In this document: piece after piece, positions 30,598 to 39,350 of the stretch | Layout: every line of letters starts with the position of its first letter | How positions within the stretch are numbered: the stretch's first letter is position 1 | Origin: Marinibacterium sp. | Lineage (GTDB): Bacteria; Pseudomonadota; Alphaproteobacteria; Rhodobacterales; Rhodobacteraceae | Length of the DNA: 41,665 nucleotides | Reading direction: 5' to 3' | NCBI GenBank assembly: GCA_017643305.1 | Contig: JAEPNQ010000029.1 | Coordinates: 1-41,665 of the forward strand | Position numbers and translations under genes: made by a program | The notes under the pieces: model-generated | Seen by the model: the letters and a program-made list of their open reading frames with translations, nothing else | Database searches by the model: none | Told to the model about the DNA's origin: nothing

Positions 30598-31437
30598 TTA
30601 GCGCCCACCGCGCGCGATAAAGGCGAGCCGTTCGAACAAGTGTACGTCCTGTTCATTTTTCAGCAGCGCGCCGTGCAGTTTCGGCAAGGCGCTGGAGCCG
30701 TCGCGTTTAAGGTCTTCGGGCGTCATGTCTTCGGCCAGCAGCAACTTCAGCCAGTCCAGTACCTCGGAGGTGGAGGGTTTTTTCTTGAGGCCGGAGGTTT
30801 CGCGGATCTCAAAGAACTGGGTCAGCGCGGCGGTCAGCAGGTCACCTTTGATGCCGGGGTGGTGCACTTCGACGATCCGGCGCATCGTGGCTTCGTCCGG
30901 GAAGCGGATGTAATGGAAGAAACAGCGCCGCAGGAAGGCGTCGGGCAGTTCTTTTTCGTTGTTCGAAGTAATTATCACAATGGGGCGCTGCTCGGCGCGG
31001 ATGGTTTCGCCGGTCTCATAGACGTAGAATTCCATCTTATCGAGTTCTTGGAGCAAATCGTTTGGAAACTCGATATCCGCCTTGTCGATCTCATCAATCA
31101 GCAGGACAACCTTTTTGTCGGATTCGAAGGCCTGCCAGAGCTTGCCTTTCTTGATGTAGTTCTTGACGTCATGCACGCGTTCTTCGCCAAGCTGGCTGTC
31201 GCGCAGACGGCTGACGGCGTCATATTCATATAGCCCCTGATGTGCACGGGTCGTGGATTTGATGTTCCATTCTATCATCTGCAGCCCCAGAGCGTCGGCC
31301 ACCTGACGGGCCAGTTCCGTCTTGCCTGTGCCCGGCTCACCCTTTATCAGCAAAGGACGCTCAAGGGTTACAGCAGCGTTCACGGCGATTGTTAGGTCTT
31401 CGGTCGCCACATAGTCCTTGGTGCCCTGAAATTTCAT
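30598..31437 (-). CDS. moxR: MoxR-family AAA+ ATPase
   Basis: The 279-residue ATPase has Walker A at GEPGTGKTELA (about 37-47), Walker B at VVLLIDEIDKADIEFPNDLL, sensor 1 IITSNNEKELPDAFLRRC and the arginine finger in the same region. MoxR ATPases work with VWA-domain proteins (here probably the one at 25608-26792) to mature enzymes or complexes such as metal oxidoreductases. The length is typical of this subgroup. It stands alone on its strand with dksA diverging upstream (185 bases). Confidence 0.92.
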   Translation of the reverse strand: MKFQGTKDYVATEDLTIAVNAAVTLERPLLIKGEPGTGKTELARQVADALGLQMIEWNIKSTTRAHQGLYEYDAVSRLRDSQLGEERVHDVKNYIKKGKLWQAFESDKKVVLLIDEIDKADIEFPNDLLQELDKMEFYVYETGETIRAEQRPIVIITSNNEKELPDAFLRRCFFHYIRFPDEATMRRIVEVHHPGIKGDLLTAALTQFFEIRETSGLKKKPSTSEVLDWLKLLLAEDMTPEDLKRDGSSALPKLHGALLKNEQDVHLFERLAFIARGGR

Positions 31438-31622
31438 GTTATTCCAACCCTTTGCTTATTTTTGCACATATGTCTCTCTCCGCAGGCGCTTTTAACCCAT
31501 GGGGATTAGGATTGTGTAGTGACAATCGTCTGAGGCTCGGATAAACGCAGCGGCATTAGGGGGCCAGAAGCACTGAGGAATACACTTTGACAGATGTTTC
31601 AGGCCAGACTGAGGGAGCCAAA

Positions 31623-32045
31623 ATGAAGCAGGAAACTTTTCTGCCGGACGACTACCGCCCGGCCGAAGACGAACCTTTCATGAATGAGCGTCAGCTCGAA
31701 TACTTTCGCCGCAAACTGTTGAATTGGAGGGCTGAATTGCTGGCTGACAGCCGCGATACAATCGAAGGTCTCCAAGACAGCACCAGAAATATTCCCGACG
31801 TGGCCGACCGTGCCAGCGAAGAGACTGACCGCGCGCTGGAACTGCGCACGCGGGACCGTCAGCGCAAACTGGTTGCCAAGATCGACAGCGCCTTGCGCCG
31901 GATCGAAGAAGGGGAATACGGGTATTGCGACGTGACGGGCGAGCCCATCTCGCTCAAGCGTCTGGATGCGCGTCCGATTGCGACGATGAGCCTGGAAGCG
32001 CAGGAGCGTCACGAGCGGCGCGAAAAGGTCCACCGCGACGATTGA
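31623..32045 (+). CDS. dksA: DksA, RNA polymerase secondary-channel regulator, single-cysteine type
   Basis: The 140-residue protein has a coiled coil with the acidic tip motif D59-x-x-D62-x-A64 (DVADRA), which acts with ppGpp at the RNA polymerase active site. The C-terminal zinc finger has lost three of four cysteines: C102-x2-T105 and S123-x2-A126, the C-T-S-A pattern known from Rhodobacter DksA. It can thus fold without zinc. GAGGGAG lies before ATG 31623; the frame upstream is a non-homologous extension. A strong terminator follows. Confidence 0.93.
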   Translation: MKQETFLPDDYRPAEDEPFMNERQLEYFRRKLLNWRAELLADSRDTIEGLQDSTRNIPDVADRASEETDRALELRTRDRQRKLVAKIDSALRRIEEGEYGYCDVTGEPISLKRLDARPIATMSLEAQERHERREKVHRDD

Positions 32046-32069
32046 TCGTGGACCGGACCGAAGCAACAT

Positions 32070-32103
32070 CAGGGGCGCCGCGCATTTCGTTGCGGCGCCC
32101 CTG
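32070..32103 (+). terminator. dksA terminator
   Basis: Perfect 12-base arms (CAGGGGCGCCGC with GCGGCGCCCCTG) surround a ten-base loop and are followed by TGCGTTTT. It starts 24 bases after the dksA stop. Confidence 0.85.
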
Positions 32104-32142
32104 TGCGTTTTCATGCGCGTCTTCCTGTACTTTTGAGAGATC

Positions 32143-33261
32143 ATGCAACTTCAGGATCTGAATATCGCAATCATTGGCGGTGGCATTGGTGGCATGGCCG
32201 CCGGGGCGGCGCTGGCACGCCGAGGCGCGCGTGTGGTGCTTTACGAACAAGCGCATGCACTGGCCGAGGTTGGCGCGGGCCTGCAAATCAGCCCGAACGG
32301 GCAGGCGGTGCTTTGGGCTATCGGAGCCGGGCAGGCGGCTGGTGAGGCGGCCACCGTATCGTCAGGCACACGGTTTCACGACGGGACCAGTGGGAGCGCA
32401 GTGGCGCACGTGCCGGGGCCTCAGTCCGGGCCGACATGGTACATGCACCGTGCCGATCTGCTGGCAGCCCTTGTAGAGGCGGCACAAACCGCTGGTGTGG
32501 AGATCGAACTGAGCGGCCACCGGGTACCGGGCAGCTTGGAGGCAGACCTTGTGATTGCCGCAGACGGGGTGGGCAGCACGTGGCGCACGGCGGTGGACGG
32601 TCCGGACCGACCGCAATTCACCGGGCAGGTGGCGTGGCGGGCCCTGGTGCCCTGTGCGCCTGACCTGCTGCCTACGCAGGCACAACTTTACATGGGATCG
32701 CGCGCGCACATGGTGATCTACCCGCTGCGGCAAGGCCGTCTGGCCAATATCGTGGCGGTCGAGGAGCGCCATGGCTGGATCGAAGAAGGCTGGAACCTGC
32801 AAGGCAGCCTTCAGGAATTTCGTGACCGGTTTGCCAATTTCCATGGGCAGGCCGGGGATGTGGTGGCAAAGGCCACGCAGGTGCATCAATGGGCCCTGCA
32901 TGCCAGGCCCGTGGCCCGGCATTGGCACAAGGACAACGTCGTACTGCTGGGCGATGCGGCACATCCGACCTTGCCGTTTCTGGCGCAGGGCGCTTGCATG
33001 GCGCTAGAGGATGCCGCTGTGCTGACCGGTGTTCTGGAGGCCGCAAAAAACATGCCCTCCGCGCTGGTGCGCTATCAGTCGCTGCGCGCCGACCGTGCCC
33101 GCCGGATCGTCGCGGTAGCAAAGGGCAATGCATGGCGATTTCATATGTCCCGGCCATGGGCCTGGGGCGCGCATCTGGCGTTGAAAGTTGGTGCCGGGGC
33201 GCTGGCCCGGCGGTTGGAGTGGATCTACAATTATGACGCTACCAAAGTCGCCGCGGACTGA
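32143..33261 (+). CDS. FAD-dependent monooxygenase (salicylate hydroxylase-like)
   Basis: The 372-residue class A flavin hydroxylase has an N-terminal GxGxxG at IAIIGGGIGGMAAGAALA (about 8-25) followed by Glu (LYEQ) for the FAD ribose. It also has the DG motif VIAADGVGST and the second FAD motif VVLLGDAAHPTLPFLAQGA (about 266-284). It uses NAD(P)H and O2 to hydroxylate an aromatic or similar ring; the substrate is unknown (salicylate- and UbiH-like enzymes share these motifs). It lies 40 bases after the dksA terminator and converges with xthA. Confidence 0.87.
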   Translation: MQLQDLNIAIIGGGIGGMAAGAALARRGARVVLYEQAHALAEVGAGLQISPNGQAVLWAIGAGQAAGEAATVSSGTRFHDGTSGSAVAHVPGPQSGPTWYMHRADLLAALVEAAQTAGVEIELSGHRVPGSLEADLVIAADGVGSTWRTAVDGPDRPQFTGQVAWRALVPCAPDLLPTQAQLYMGSRAHMVIYPLRQGRLANIVAVEERHGWIEEGWNLQGSLQEFRDRFANFHGQAGDVVAKATQVHQWALHARPVARHWHKDNVVLLGDAAHPTLPFLAQGACMALEDAAVLTGVLEAAKNMPSALVRYQSLRADRARRIVAVAKGNAWRFHMSRPWAWGAHLALKVGAGALARRLEWIYNYDATKVAAD

Positions 33262-33265
33262 ACGA

Positions 33266-34045
33266 TCAGAGGTCCAGTTCGACCCAGACCGGTACGTGAT
33301 CTGAAGGCTTTTCACGGCCCCGGACATGCGCGTCGATCTGGCAATCCAGCAGCAGGTCGGCGCATTGTGGGGTCAGCAGAAAGTGGTCGATGCGGATGCC
33401 ATTGCCCCGTTCCCACGACCCGGCCTGATAATCCCAGAAACTGTAGTGTCCGCCACCGCGGACGCGGGCGCGGAACGCCTCGGTGAAGCCTAGGTTTACG
33501 ATCCGACGGAAAGCGGCGCGCGCTTCCGGCCGGAACAGGGCGTCTTCGGTCCAGGCTTCGGGGCGGTTGGCGTCTTCGGCCAGCGGAATGATGTTATAGT
33601 CACCGGCCATCAGAGCGACCTCTTCACTGGCCAGCAGGTCCGCGGCACGGGCGGCCAACCAGTCCATCCAGGCAAGCTTGTAGTCAAATTTTGGTCCCGG
33701 TGCCGGGTTGCCGTTGGGCAGGTATAGCCCGCAGACGCGGATCGCCTGTTTGCCTACCACGGTCGCCTCGATCCAGCGTGCCTGTTCGTCGCTGTCATCG
33801 CCGGGCAGGCCGCGTGTGACATCTTCCAACGGCGGTTTGGACAGGATGGCAACGCCGTTGAAGCCTTTTTGCCCATGAGTTTCAACGTTGTAGCCGCGTT
33901 CTTCGAACAACTCGCGCGGGAAGTTTTCGTCGATCGACTTGATTTCCTGTAACAGCACCACGTCTGGCTGGGCTTCATCCAGCCAGTCGGGCAGGGCCTG
34001 AATGCGGGCCTTGATGCCGTTGATGTTGAATGTGGCAATCTTCAT
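33266..34045 (-). CDS. xthA: exodeoxyribonuclease III / AP endonuclease
   Basis: The 259-residue protein starts MKIATFNINGIKAR, the standard N-terminus with the metal-site Asn. The metal-binding Glu is in VVLLQEIKS, the catalytic Asp/Asn in MAGDYNIIPL, and the C-terminal Asp-His in PSDHVPVWVEL. It removes abasic sites and blocked 3' ends in base-excision repair. The frame is open upstream for 91 codons but reads as intergenic sequence. It converges with the FAD monooxygenase (four bases apart). Confidence 0.95.
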   Translation of the reverse strand: MKIATFNINGIKARIQALPDWLDEAQPDVVLLQEIKSIDENFPRELFEERGYNVETHGQKGFNGVAILSKPPLEDVTRGLPGDDSDEQARWIEATVVGKQAIRVCGLYLPNGNPAPGPKFDYKLAWMDWLAARAADLLASEEVALMAGDYNIIPLAEDANRPEAWTEDALFRPEARAAFRRIVNLGFTEAFRARVRGGGHYSFWDYQAGSWERGNGIRIDHFLLTPQCADLLLDCQIDAHVRGREKPSDHVPVWVELDL

Positions 34046-34263
34046 GGCAGCCTCCGCATCGGTTCCCTGTTCTATCGCTGATCCGCCGCGCGCGGGCAAG
34101 CGGATGTGGACGTGAAGCGATCTGCGTAAAACTGCAATCCATGACGGTGATTCGCATCGCGTGCGGTGCAAATTCGCCCGTATCATCTCTGATCTGTACC
34201 TGTGGATAAGTTCGACGCGTTTTACGCCGGGTTCGCGCGTACCGGTTTGCAGGGGGTTGCCCT

Positions 34264-35163
34264 GTGACCGCGTTGGCCACCCGATTTGCGGCCACGGGCG
34301 CGCTGCTCGGCGCAGCATTAACCATACTTTACACAGGGCTTATCGCAGGGGCCGACGCGATTACCAAGCTGATCGCGGGCGGCTATGCCGCACCCCAGCT
34401 TTACGCCTTTAGCGGGCTTATCGTGATCGGGCTGAGCTTGTTGGCCGACCGCCACAAAACCCAGCGGCGCGGTCTGCACACCTTCTGCCCGCGAGTGATG
34501 GCGCTGCGGTCTGGGGCCACGGTGGTGGCGGCGTTGGTATTCTTTTATGCTTTCCGGCTGCTTCCCTTTGCTGAGGTGTTCCTTTTCATTGGCCTGATGC
34601 CGGTGCTGGCGGGGCTGATGTCTGGCCCGGTGCTGGGCGAATATGTGCGCCCTGCGGCCATGGTGGCACTGGCGGCGGGCTTCGGCGGAGTGGCGTTTCT
34701 GTTTCCGGACGGAATCGCGTCGGTGTCCGTCGGTCATGCATGGGCGGCGCTGGCGGCGGTGTCGGGTACGTTTTCAATGGTTCTGGCGCGCTATATCGGG
34801 CGGTTCGAAGTCAATGCGCTGGCGCATGTGTTCTACCCCAATCTCGCACTGTGCGGGACCATGGCGCTCGCGTTGCCCTTTGTCTGGCAGCCCATGCCGG
34901 CTGCGGATTTCATCTGGGTTGCGGGGTATGCCGCGCTGCTCTTTGCTGCCCGCTGGGTGCTGGTGGAGGCGCTGCGTAGGCTTGCCGCCTATGCCGTAAC
35001 ACCCCTGATGAACCTGCAATTTGTCTGGATGGCCGTAATCGGTGCGATCGGGTTTGGATAGTTTCCGGGGCCCGCCACATTTATCGGCGTGGGCGTGATC
35101 ATGCTGTCGGGAGCCTACCTGGTTTGGGACCAGTTCGCCTCGAGATCTGCTCAGATGGGTTGA
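34264..35163 (+). pseudogene. EamA/DMT-family transporter with a late in-frame TAG
   Basis: GTG 34264 starts a 10-helix drug/metabolite transporter: GALLGAALTILYTGLIAGAD, RSGATVVAALVFFYAFRLLP, FAEVFLFIGLMPVLAGLM and so on. At codon 266 (35059-35061) a TAG interrupts ...VWMAVIGAIGFG, and the same frame continues FPGPATFIGVGVIMLSGAYLVWD to TGA 35161-35163, right against the iscA-like gene. Relatives have a charged or polar residue there (GE/GH), so a GAG or CAG has become TAG. The truncated product lacks the last membrane helix (33 residues) and is probably non-functional, unless the codon is read through. Confidence 0.8.
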
Positions 35164-35487
35164 TTACATCGAAAACGACGTGCCGCAGCCACAGCTGGAG
35201 GTCGCGTTCGGATTCTCGATGATAAACCGCGCTCCGATCAGTTCTTCGGAAAAATCGATGGTCGCGTTTTCCAGAAAGGGCAGGGAGATTGCGTCGATCA
35301 GCACCTTTTCTCCTGCGCCTTCCAGCACAAGGTCATCGTCCTTCTGGGTGTCCAGCGCAATTTCGTATTGAAACCCGGAACAACCGCCACCTTCGACAGC
35401 GACGCGCAGCGCCTGGCCCTGAGCCGCAGCGCCAATTTCCGACAGGCGCTCAAACGCGCGCGAGGTGACTTTGGGGGGCAGGTTCAA
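35164..35487 (-). CDS. A-type iron-sulfur carrier protein (IscA/ErpA/SufA family)
   Basis: The protein has about 107 residues. The three conserved cysteines are in EGGGCSGFQYE and SSCGCGTSFSM, which together bind an Fe-S cluster or iron for transfer to target enzymes. I start at TTG 35487 (MNLPPKVTSRAFERL), because GGAG lies six bases before it and this is the N-terminus expected for the rhodobacterial family. An ATG at 35523 would add 12 residues. It is divergent from dgt. Confidence 0.9.
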   Translation of the reverse strand: MNLPPKVTSRAFERLSEIGAAAQGQALRVAVEGGGCSGFQYEIALDTQKDDDLVLEGAGEKVLIDAISLPFLENATIDFSEELIGARFIIENPNATSSCGCGTSFSM

Positions 35488-35503
35488 CGAAATCTCCAGC
35501 AGT

Positions 35504-35531
35504 TTGATCTGCGTACGAAACACAATATAGA
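35504..35531 (+). promoter_or_regulatory. probable dgt promoter
   Basis: TTGATC (35504-35509), 16 bases, TATAGA (35526-35531), about 33 bases before the dgt start. It overlaps the start region of the divergent Fe-S carrier gene. Confidence 0.4.
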
Positions 35532-35563
35532 AAACACCGGGACAGTCGACAAGGACATGTGCA

Positions 35564-36712
35564 ATGCGGGCAGCATATGCATCCGACCCAGCGCGGACAC
35601 GCGGACGGCTGGTGGTAGAAGAAGAGAGCGCGTTTCGCTCCTGTTTTCAAAGGGATCGGGACCGGATCATCCATGCCAGTGCATTCCGGCGGCTGAAGCA
35701 CAAAACGCAGGTTTTTGTTGAACACGAAGGCGACAATTACCGCACGCGGCTGACGCATTCCATCGAAGTGGCACAGGTGGCCCGTACCATTGCCGGGGCG
35801 CTGGGGCTGAACCAGGAACTGACCGAAGCCGTGGCGTTGGCGCACGACCTAGGCCACACACCTTTCGGACATACCGGGGAAGACGCGTTGCACGCGCTCA
35901 TGGCCCCGTATGGCGGGTTTGATCATAACGCGCAGGCGATCCGCATCGTCACCCAGCTGGAGCAGCATTATGCCGGATTTGACGGCTTGAACCTCACCTG
36001 GGAAACCCTTGAAGGCATTGCAAAACATAATGGTCCAGTAATTGGCGAACTGCCCTGGGCGCTGGATGCGTGCAATGCGGTGTTTGACCTGGAACTGCAC
36101 ACCCATGCCAGTGCAGAAGCGCAGGTTGCCGCATTGGCCGATGACATCGCATACAACAATCACGACCTACATGATGGCCTGCGCGCGGGACTGTTCTCGG
36201 ATGAGGATATCCTTGCACTGCCCACTGTCGGTGCGGCTTATGCCAAGGTGGACAGCCTCTGGCCCGATCTCGACCCGCGCCGCCGCCGTCACGAAGCGCT
36301 GCGGCGGGTTTTTGGCCTCATGGTTTCGGACGTGATCGACACCTCCCGCGCAGCGCTGGAGAACACAGGCGCGCTGTCGGTCGAGGAGATTCGCACCTGC
36401 GGGCACGCGGTGATCCGGTTTTCTCCAGCGCTGTGGTCCGATCTGCAAGAAATTCGGGCATTTCTGTTCACCAGCATGTACCGTGCCCCGTCCGTCATGC
36501 AGAAACGCAAGGAAGTCACGCAGGTTGTTGAAGACCTGTTTCCGCTGTTTTTGGCCCGGCCCGACCTGCTGCCACAGCGCTGGCAAGCAGAAGTTGCGCG
36601 CGCGGGTAGCGAAAAAGTCTTGGCGCGCATGGTAAGTGATTACATTGCCGGCATGACAGACCGGTACGCCTTGCAAAGCCACGCAAGACTGCTAGGGAGC
36701 GGGTTTGTGTGA
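35564..36712 (+). CDS. dgt: deoxyguanosine triphosphate triphosphohydrolase-like protein
   Basis: The 382-residue HD-domain protein has RLTHSIEVAQVAR, then ALAHDLGHTPFGHTGED (HD metal ligands), then IAYNNHDLHDGLRAG (the final Asp ligand). The family hydrolyses dGTP or other dNTPs to nucleoside and tripolyphosphate, influencing the dNTP pool. This is the shorter type-2 subgroup, in which the preferred nucleotide is often uncertain. AAGGAC precedes the ATG. It begins 77 bases from the divergent Fe-S carrier gene. In the order seen here it precedes the secreted protein and argS. Confidence 0.92.
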   Translation: MRAAYASDPARTRGRLVVEEESAFRSCFQRDRDRIIHASAFRRLKHKTQVFVEHEGDNYRTRLTHSIEVAQVARTIAGALGLNQELTEAVALAHDLGHTPFGHTGEDALHALMAPYGGFDHNAQAIRIVTQLEQHYAGFDGLNLTWETLEGIAKHNGPVIGELPWALDACNAVFDLELHTHASAEAQVAALADDIAYNNHDLHDGLRAGLFSDEDILALPTVGAAYAKVDSLWPDLDPRRRRHEALRRVFGLMVSDVIDTSRAALENTGALSVEEIRTCGHAVIRFSPALWSDLQEIRAFLFTSMYRAPSVMQKRKEVTQVVEDLFPLFLARPDLLPQRWQAEVARAGSEKVLARMVSDYIAGMTDRYALQSHARLLGSGFV

Positions 36713-36767
36713 CAGGGCCGTGTTTCGGTCTCGACCATTCTCAGAATGGGATGACTGCCGGTCTGGT

Positions 36768-37310
36768 CTATTCGACCCCGATAAAGACCACTGCCCAGAC
36801 CTGCAATGCATCAAGTTCTTCCTGCAGCGCCGCATCTTCCTGCGGGGGATAGATGATGGTGGCAGGTCCAAACCCGCCTAGCCCCAGAGGCCGTCCATTG
36901 GCATGGGTGGCGAGAATTGGGCGTAACCCGATCTGGTTGTCCCACGTGATGTCCACTTGGTAACCGTCCAGCGCAACAGGTTTTGCCGTGCGCTCTGCCG
37001 CGCCGGCAGCGGTAATCACAGCGGCCAGGTAAGGACCGGTGAAGGTGACATCGCGCATTGCACCGAATTCGGCTAGCGTAATCTGACCCTGTTCCATTGC
37101 AGCCAGCGCGGCAGCGTCAAACCCGACTGCCGTTGCAAAATTCAGATCGAGAAAGCCGAAAAACCCGACATCGTCTTCGTGCCCCGGCGGCATATTGCCT
37201 TCGGGGAGATCACCGCCAACGGTCACCAGCACCCGGCCTTGGGGCGCCGGCATGTCTGCAAGGGCGGCAAAGCCAAAGGCGGCAATCAGCATGGCTAGCA
37301 AAACACGCAT
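36768..37310 (-). CDS. exported protein with SUOX/molybdopterin-oxidoreductase-like fold
   Basis: The 180-residue protein from ATG 37310 (MRVLLAMLIAAFGFAALADM) has a signal peptide cleaved near ALA-DM. The mature part resembles the sulfite-oxidase-type domain: FTGPYLAAVITAAGA, ALDGYQVDITW, ILATHANGRPLGLGGFGPA and IIYP match its usual strand order. The Cys that binds molybdenum in true members is not seen, so it probably does not bind the cofactor. GGACC lies before the ATG. The assignment is by pattern only. Confidence 0.6.
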   Translation of the reverse strand: MRVLLAMLIAAFGFAALADMPAPQGRVLVTVGGDLPEGNMPPGHEDDVGFFGFLDLNFATAVGFDAAALAAMEQGQITLAEFGAMRDVTFTGPYLAAVITAAGAAERTAKPVALDGYQVDITWDNQIGLRPILATHANGRPLGLGGFGPATIIYPPQEDAALQEELDALQVWAVVFIGVE

Positions 37311-37378
37311 TCTTTGGTCCTTTTCTCGGAACTTTAGCTGTTTACAAATTGCATACACCTGTCAACGACCGGGGATAT

Positions 37379-37392
37379 GTGAACCGGTTCAC
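37379..37392. promoter_or_regulatory. perfect 14-bp palindrome GTGAACCGGTTCAC
   Basis: The palindrome is centred between the divergent secreted-protein gene and argS. TGAACCGGTTCA is a form typical of LacI-family operators. It lies about 70 bases before the 36768-37310 gene and about 75 bases before the argS promoter. No LacI regulator is in the window. Confidence 0.5.
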
Positions 37393-37466
37393 GGTATTGG
37401 CTTGCCCGGATATCGTGAAAGTTCCGGCAGAAAGCCCGTCAGCGGCCGTGCTTTGCTGCATCTACA

Positions 37467-37494
37467 TTGACCTTCCGTGCCCGGATGGTACACG
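37467..37494 (+). promoter_or_regulatory. probable argS promoter
   Basis: TTGACC (37467-37472), 16 bases, TACACG (37489-37494), about 28 bases before the argS ATG. Confidence 0.45.
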
Positions 37495-37522
37495 CAGGCC
37501 CAAGTTTTAGGGAATATCCGAG

Positions 37523-39268
37523 ATGAACCTTTTTGCTGATATCCGCGCTTTGGTGCTGGATGCGTTGAAGCAGATGCAAGCCGAAGGCGCGTTGCCGGAG
37601 CGATTGAGCTTTGACAATGTAGCCGTCGAACCCCCGCGTGATGCCGCCCATGGTGATATGGCCACAAACGCGGCGATGGTTCTTGCCAAACCCGCCAAGA
37701 TGAAGCCGCGAGATATTGCCGAAACGCTGGCGGGCAAGCTGGCGGCGGATGACCGGATTGTATCGGCCGAGGTTGCTGGCCCCGGGTTCCTGAACCTGCG
37801 GCTGGCTGATGCAGCCTGGCAGGGCGTGCTGGAGGCGATTCTGCGCAATGGCACTGCCTATGGACGCTCCATCATGGGGCAGAACGCGCGGGTGAACGTG
37901 GAATTCGTATCTGCGAATCCTACCGGTCCGTTGCATGTGGGGCACACGCGCGGCGCCGTGTTTGGTGATGCGCTGGCCGCGCTGCTGGATTACGCAGGCT
38001 TTGATGTCACGCGCGAATACTACATCAACGACGGTGGCGCGCAGGTCGATGTGCTGGCCCGGTCGGTTTATCTGCGGTACCTCGAAGCGCACGGGAAGAG
38101 CGTCGCGTTCGAAGACGGTACATATCCCGGCGACTACCTGATCCCGGTGGGAGAGGCTTTGAAAGCCAAGGTGGGCGACGCCTATGTCGACCAACCCGAA
38201 GATGTCTGGCTTGTGGAGGTACGCAATTTCTCCACCGACGCGATGATGGAACTGATCCGCGAGGATCTGGCACAGCTTGGCGTCAAGATGGATGTTTTTT
38301 ATTCAGAAAAGTCGCTTTACGGAACAGGACGGATTGAAGCCGCCATCGACTCGCTGAAGGACAGGGGCCTGATCTACGAAGGCGTGCTGGAACCGCCGAA
38401 GGGCAAGAAGCCCGAGGATTGGGAGCCGCGCGAACAGACGCTTTTCAAATCCACTGAACATGGTGACGACGTGGACCGACCGATCAAGAAGTCGGATGGC
38501 AGCTGGACCTACTTCGCGCCTGACATTGCCTACCATTATGACAAGGTTTCCAGAGGCTTCGATGCGCTAATTGATGTGTTTGGCGCAGACCATGGCGGAT
38601 ACGTTAAACGTATGAAGGCGGCGGTATCTGCGTTGTCAGATGGCAAGGTGCCGCTGGATATTAAGCTCACGCAGCTGGTGAAGCTGTTCAAGAATGGTGA
38701 GCCGTTCAAAATGTCCAAACGGGCGGGCACATTTGTGACCCTGCGCGATGTGGTCGATCAGGTCGGTCCGGACGTGACCCGGTTCGTTATGCTGACCCGC
38801 AAGAACGACGCTCCACTGGATTTCGATTTCGACAAGGTGCTGGAACAGAGCCGGGAAAATCCGGTCTTTTACGTGCAATATGCCCATGCCCGGGTGATGA
38901 GCGTGCTGCGTCGTTGTGCGGATGAAGGCATCGTCTCTGATGATGCGACCTTGCAAGTCGCGGACCTGTCCGGCCTGACACATGAGGCTGAACTGACCGT
39001 GGCGCGCAAGCTGGCCGAGTGGCCGCGTCTGGTTGAGATTGCCGCCCGCACCAACGAACCGCATCGGGTAGCATTTTACCTTTATGAACTGGCCGGAGAT
39101 TTCCATGCACTGTGGAACCGGGGCAATGAGTTGCCCGAATTGCGCTTCATCCAGGATGAAGGGGCCGCTGCGAGTCAGCCGAAAATTGCCCTTGCGCGGG
39201 CCGTTTCCGTTGTCATTTCTGCCGGTCTTGGTATTCTTGGGGTAGAACCGGCGCAAGAGATGCGGTGA
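37523..39268 (+). CDS. argS: arginyl-tRNA synthetase
   Basis: The 581-residue class I synthetase has the HIGH-type motif at [15 protein letters not shown] (about 128-142) and KMSKR (about 397-401, in [12 protein letters not shown]). It also has the ArgRS N-terminal domain ([15 protein letters not shown]) and the C-terminal DALR anticodon-binding helices ([16 protein letters not shown]). It charges tRNA-Arg. Length and motifs are normal. It starts the argS-SPOR-nagZ-scpA unit; the gap to the SPOR gene is 82 bases. Confidence 0.97.
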   Translation: MNLFADIRALVLDALKQMQAEGALPERLSFDNVAVEPPRDAAHGDMATNAAMVLAKPAKMKPRDIAETLAGKLAADDRIVSAEVAGPGFLNLRLADAAWQGVLEAILRNGTAYGRSIMGQNARVNVEFVSANPTGPLHVGHTRGAVFGDALAALLDYAGFDVTREYYINDGGAQVDVLARSVYLRYLEAHGKSVAFEDGTYPGDYLIPVGEALKAKVGDAYVDQPEDVWLVEVRNFSTDAMMELIREDLAQLGVKMDVFYSEKSLYGTGRIEAAIDSLKDRGLIYEGVLEPPKGKKPEDWEPREQTLFKSTEHGDDVDRPIKKSDGSWTYFAPDIAYHYDKVSRGFDALIDVFGADHGGYVKRMKAAVSALSDGKVPLDIKLTQLVKLFKNGEPFKMSKRAGTFVTLRDVVDQVGPDVTRFVMLTRKNDAPLDFDFDKVLEQSRENPVFYVQYAHARVMSVLRRCADEGIVSDDATLQVADLSGLTHEAELTVARKLAEWPRLVEIAARTNEPHRVAFYLYELAGDFHALWNRGNELPELRFIQDEGAAASQPKIALARAVSVVISAGLGILGVEPAQEMR

Positions 39269-39350
39269 CAAGCCGTCCAAGACCGCCGGACCTGAGGCAG
39301 CAAAGATCACCGGCCATGCTGTTTTGCATGGATCGGGCAGCGAGGCGGAC

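Noticed and set aside
12197-35163. Genome-wide reassignment of TAG
   Set aside because: At least two apparently complete genes (ending at 1834 and 25608) use TAG as the normal stop, one of the five interruptions is TAA, and no suppressor tRNA is seen here.
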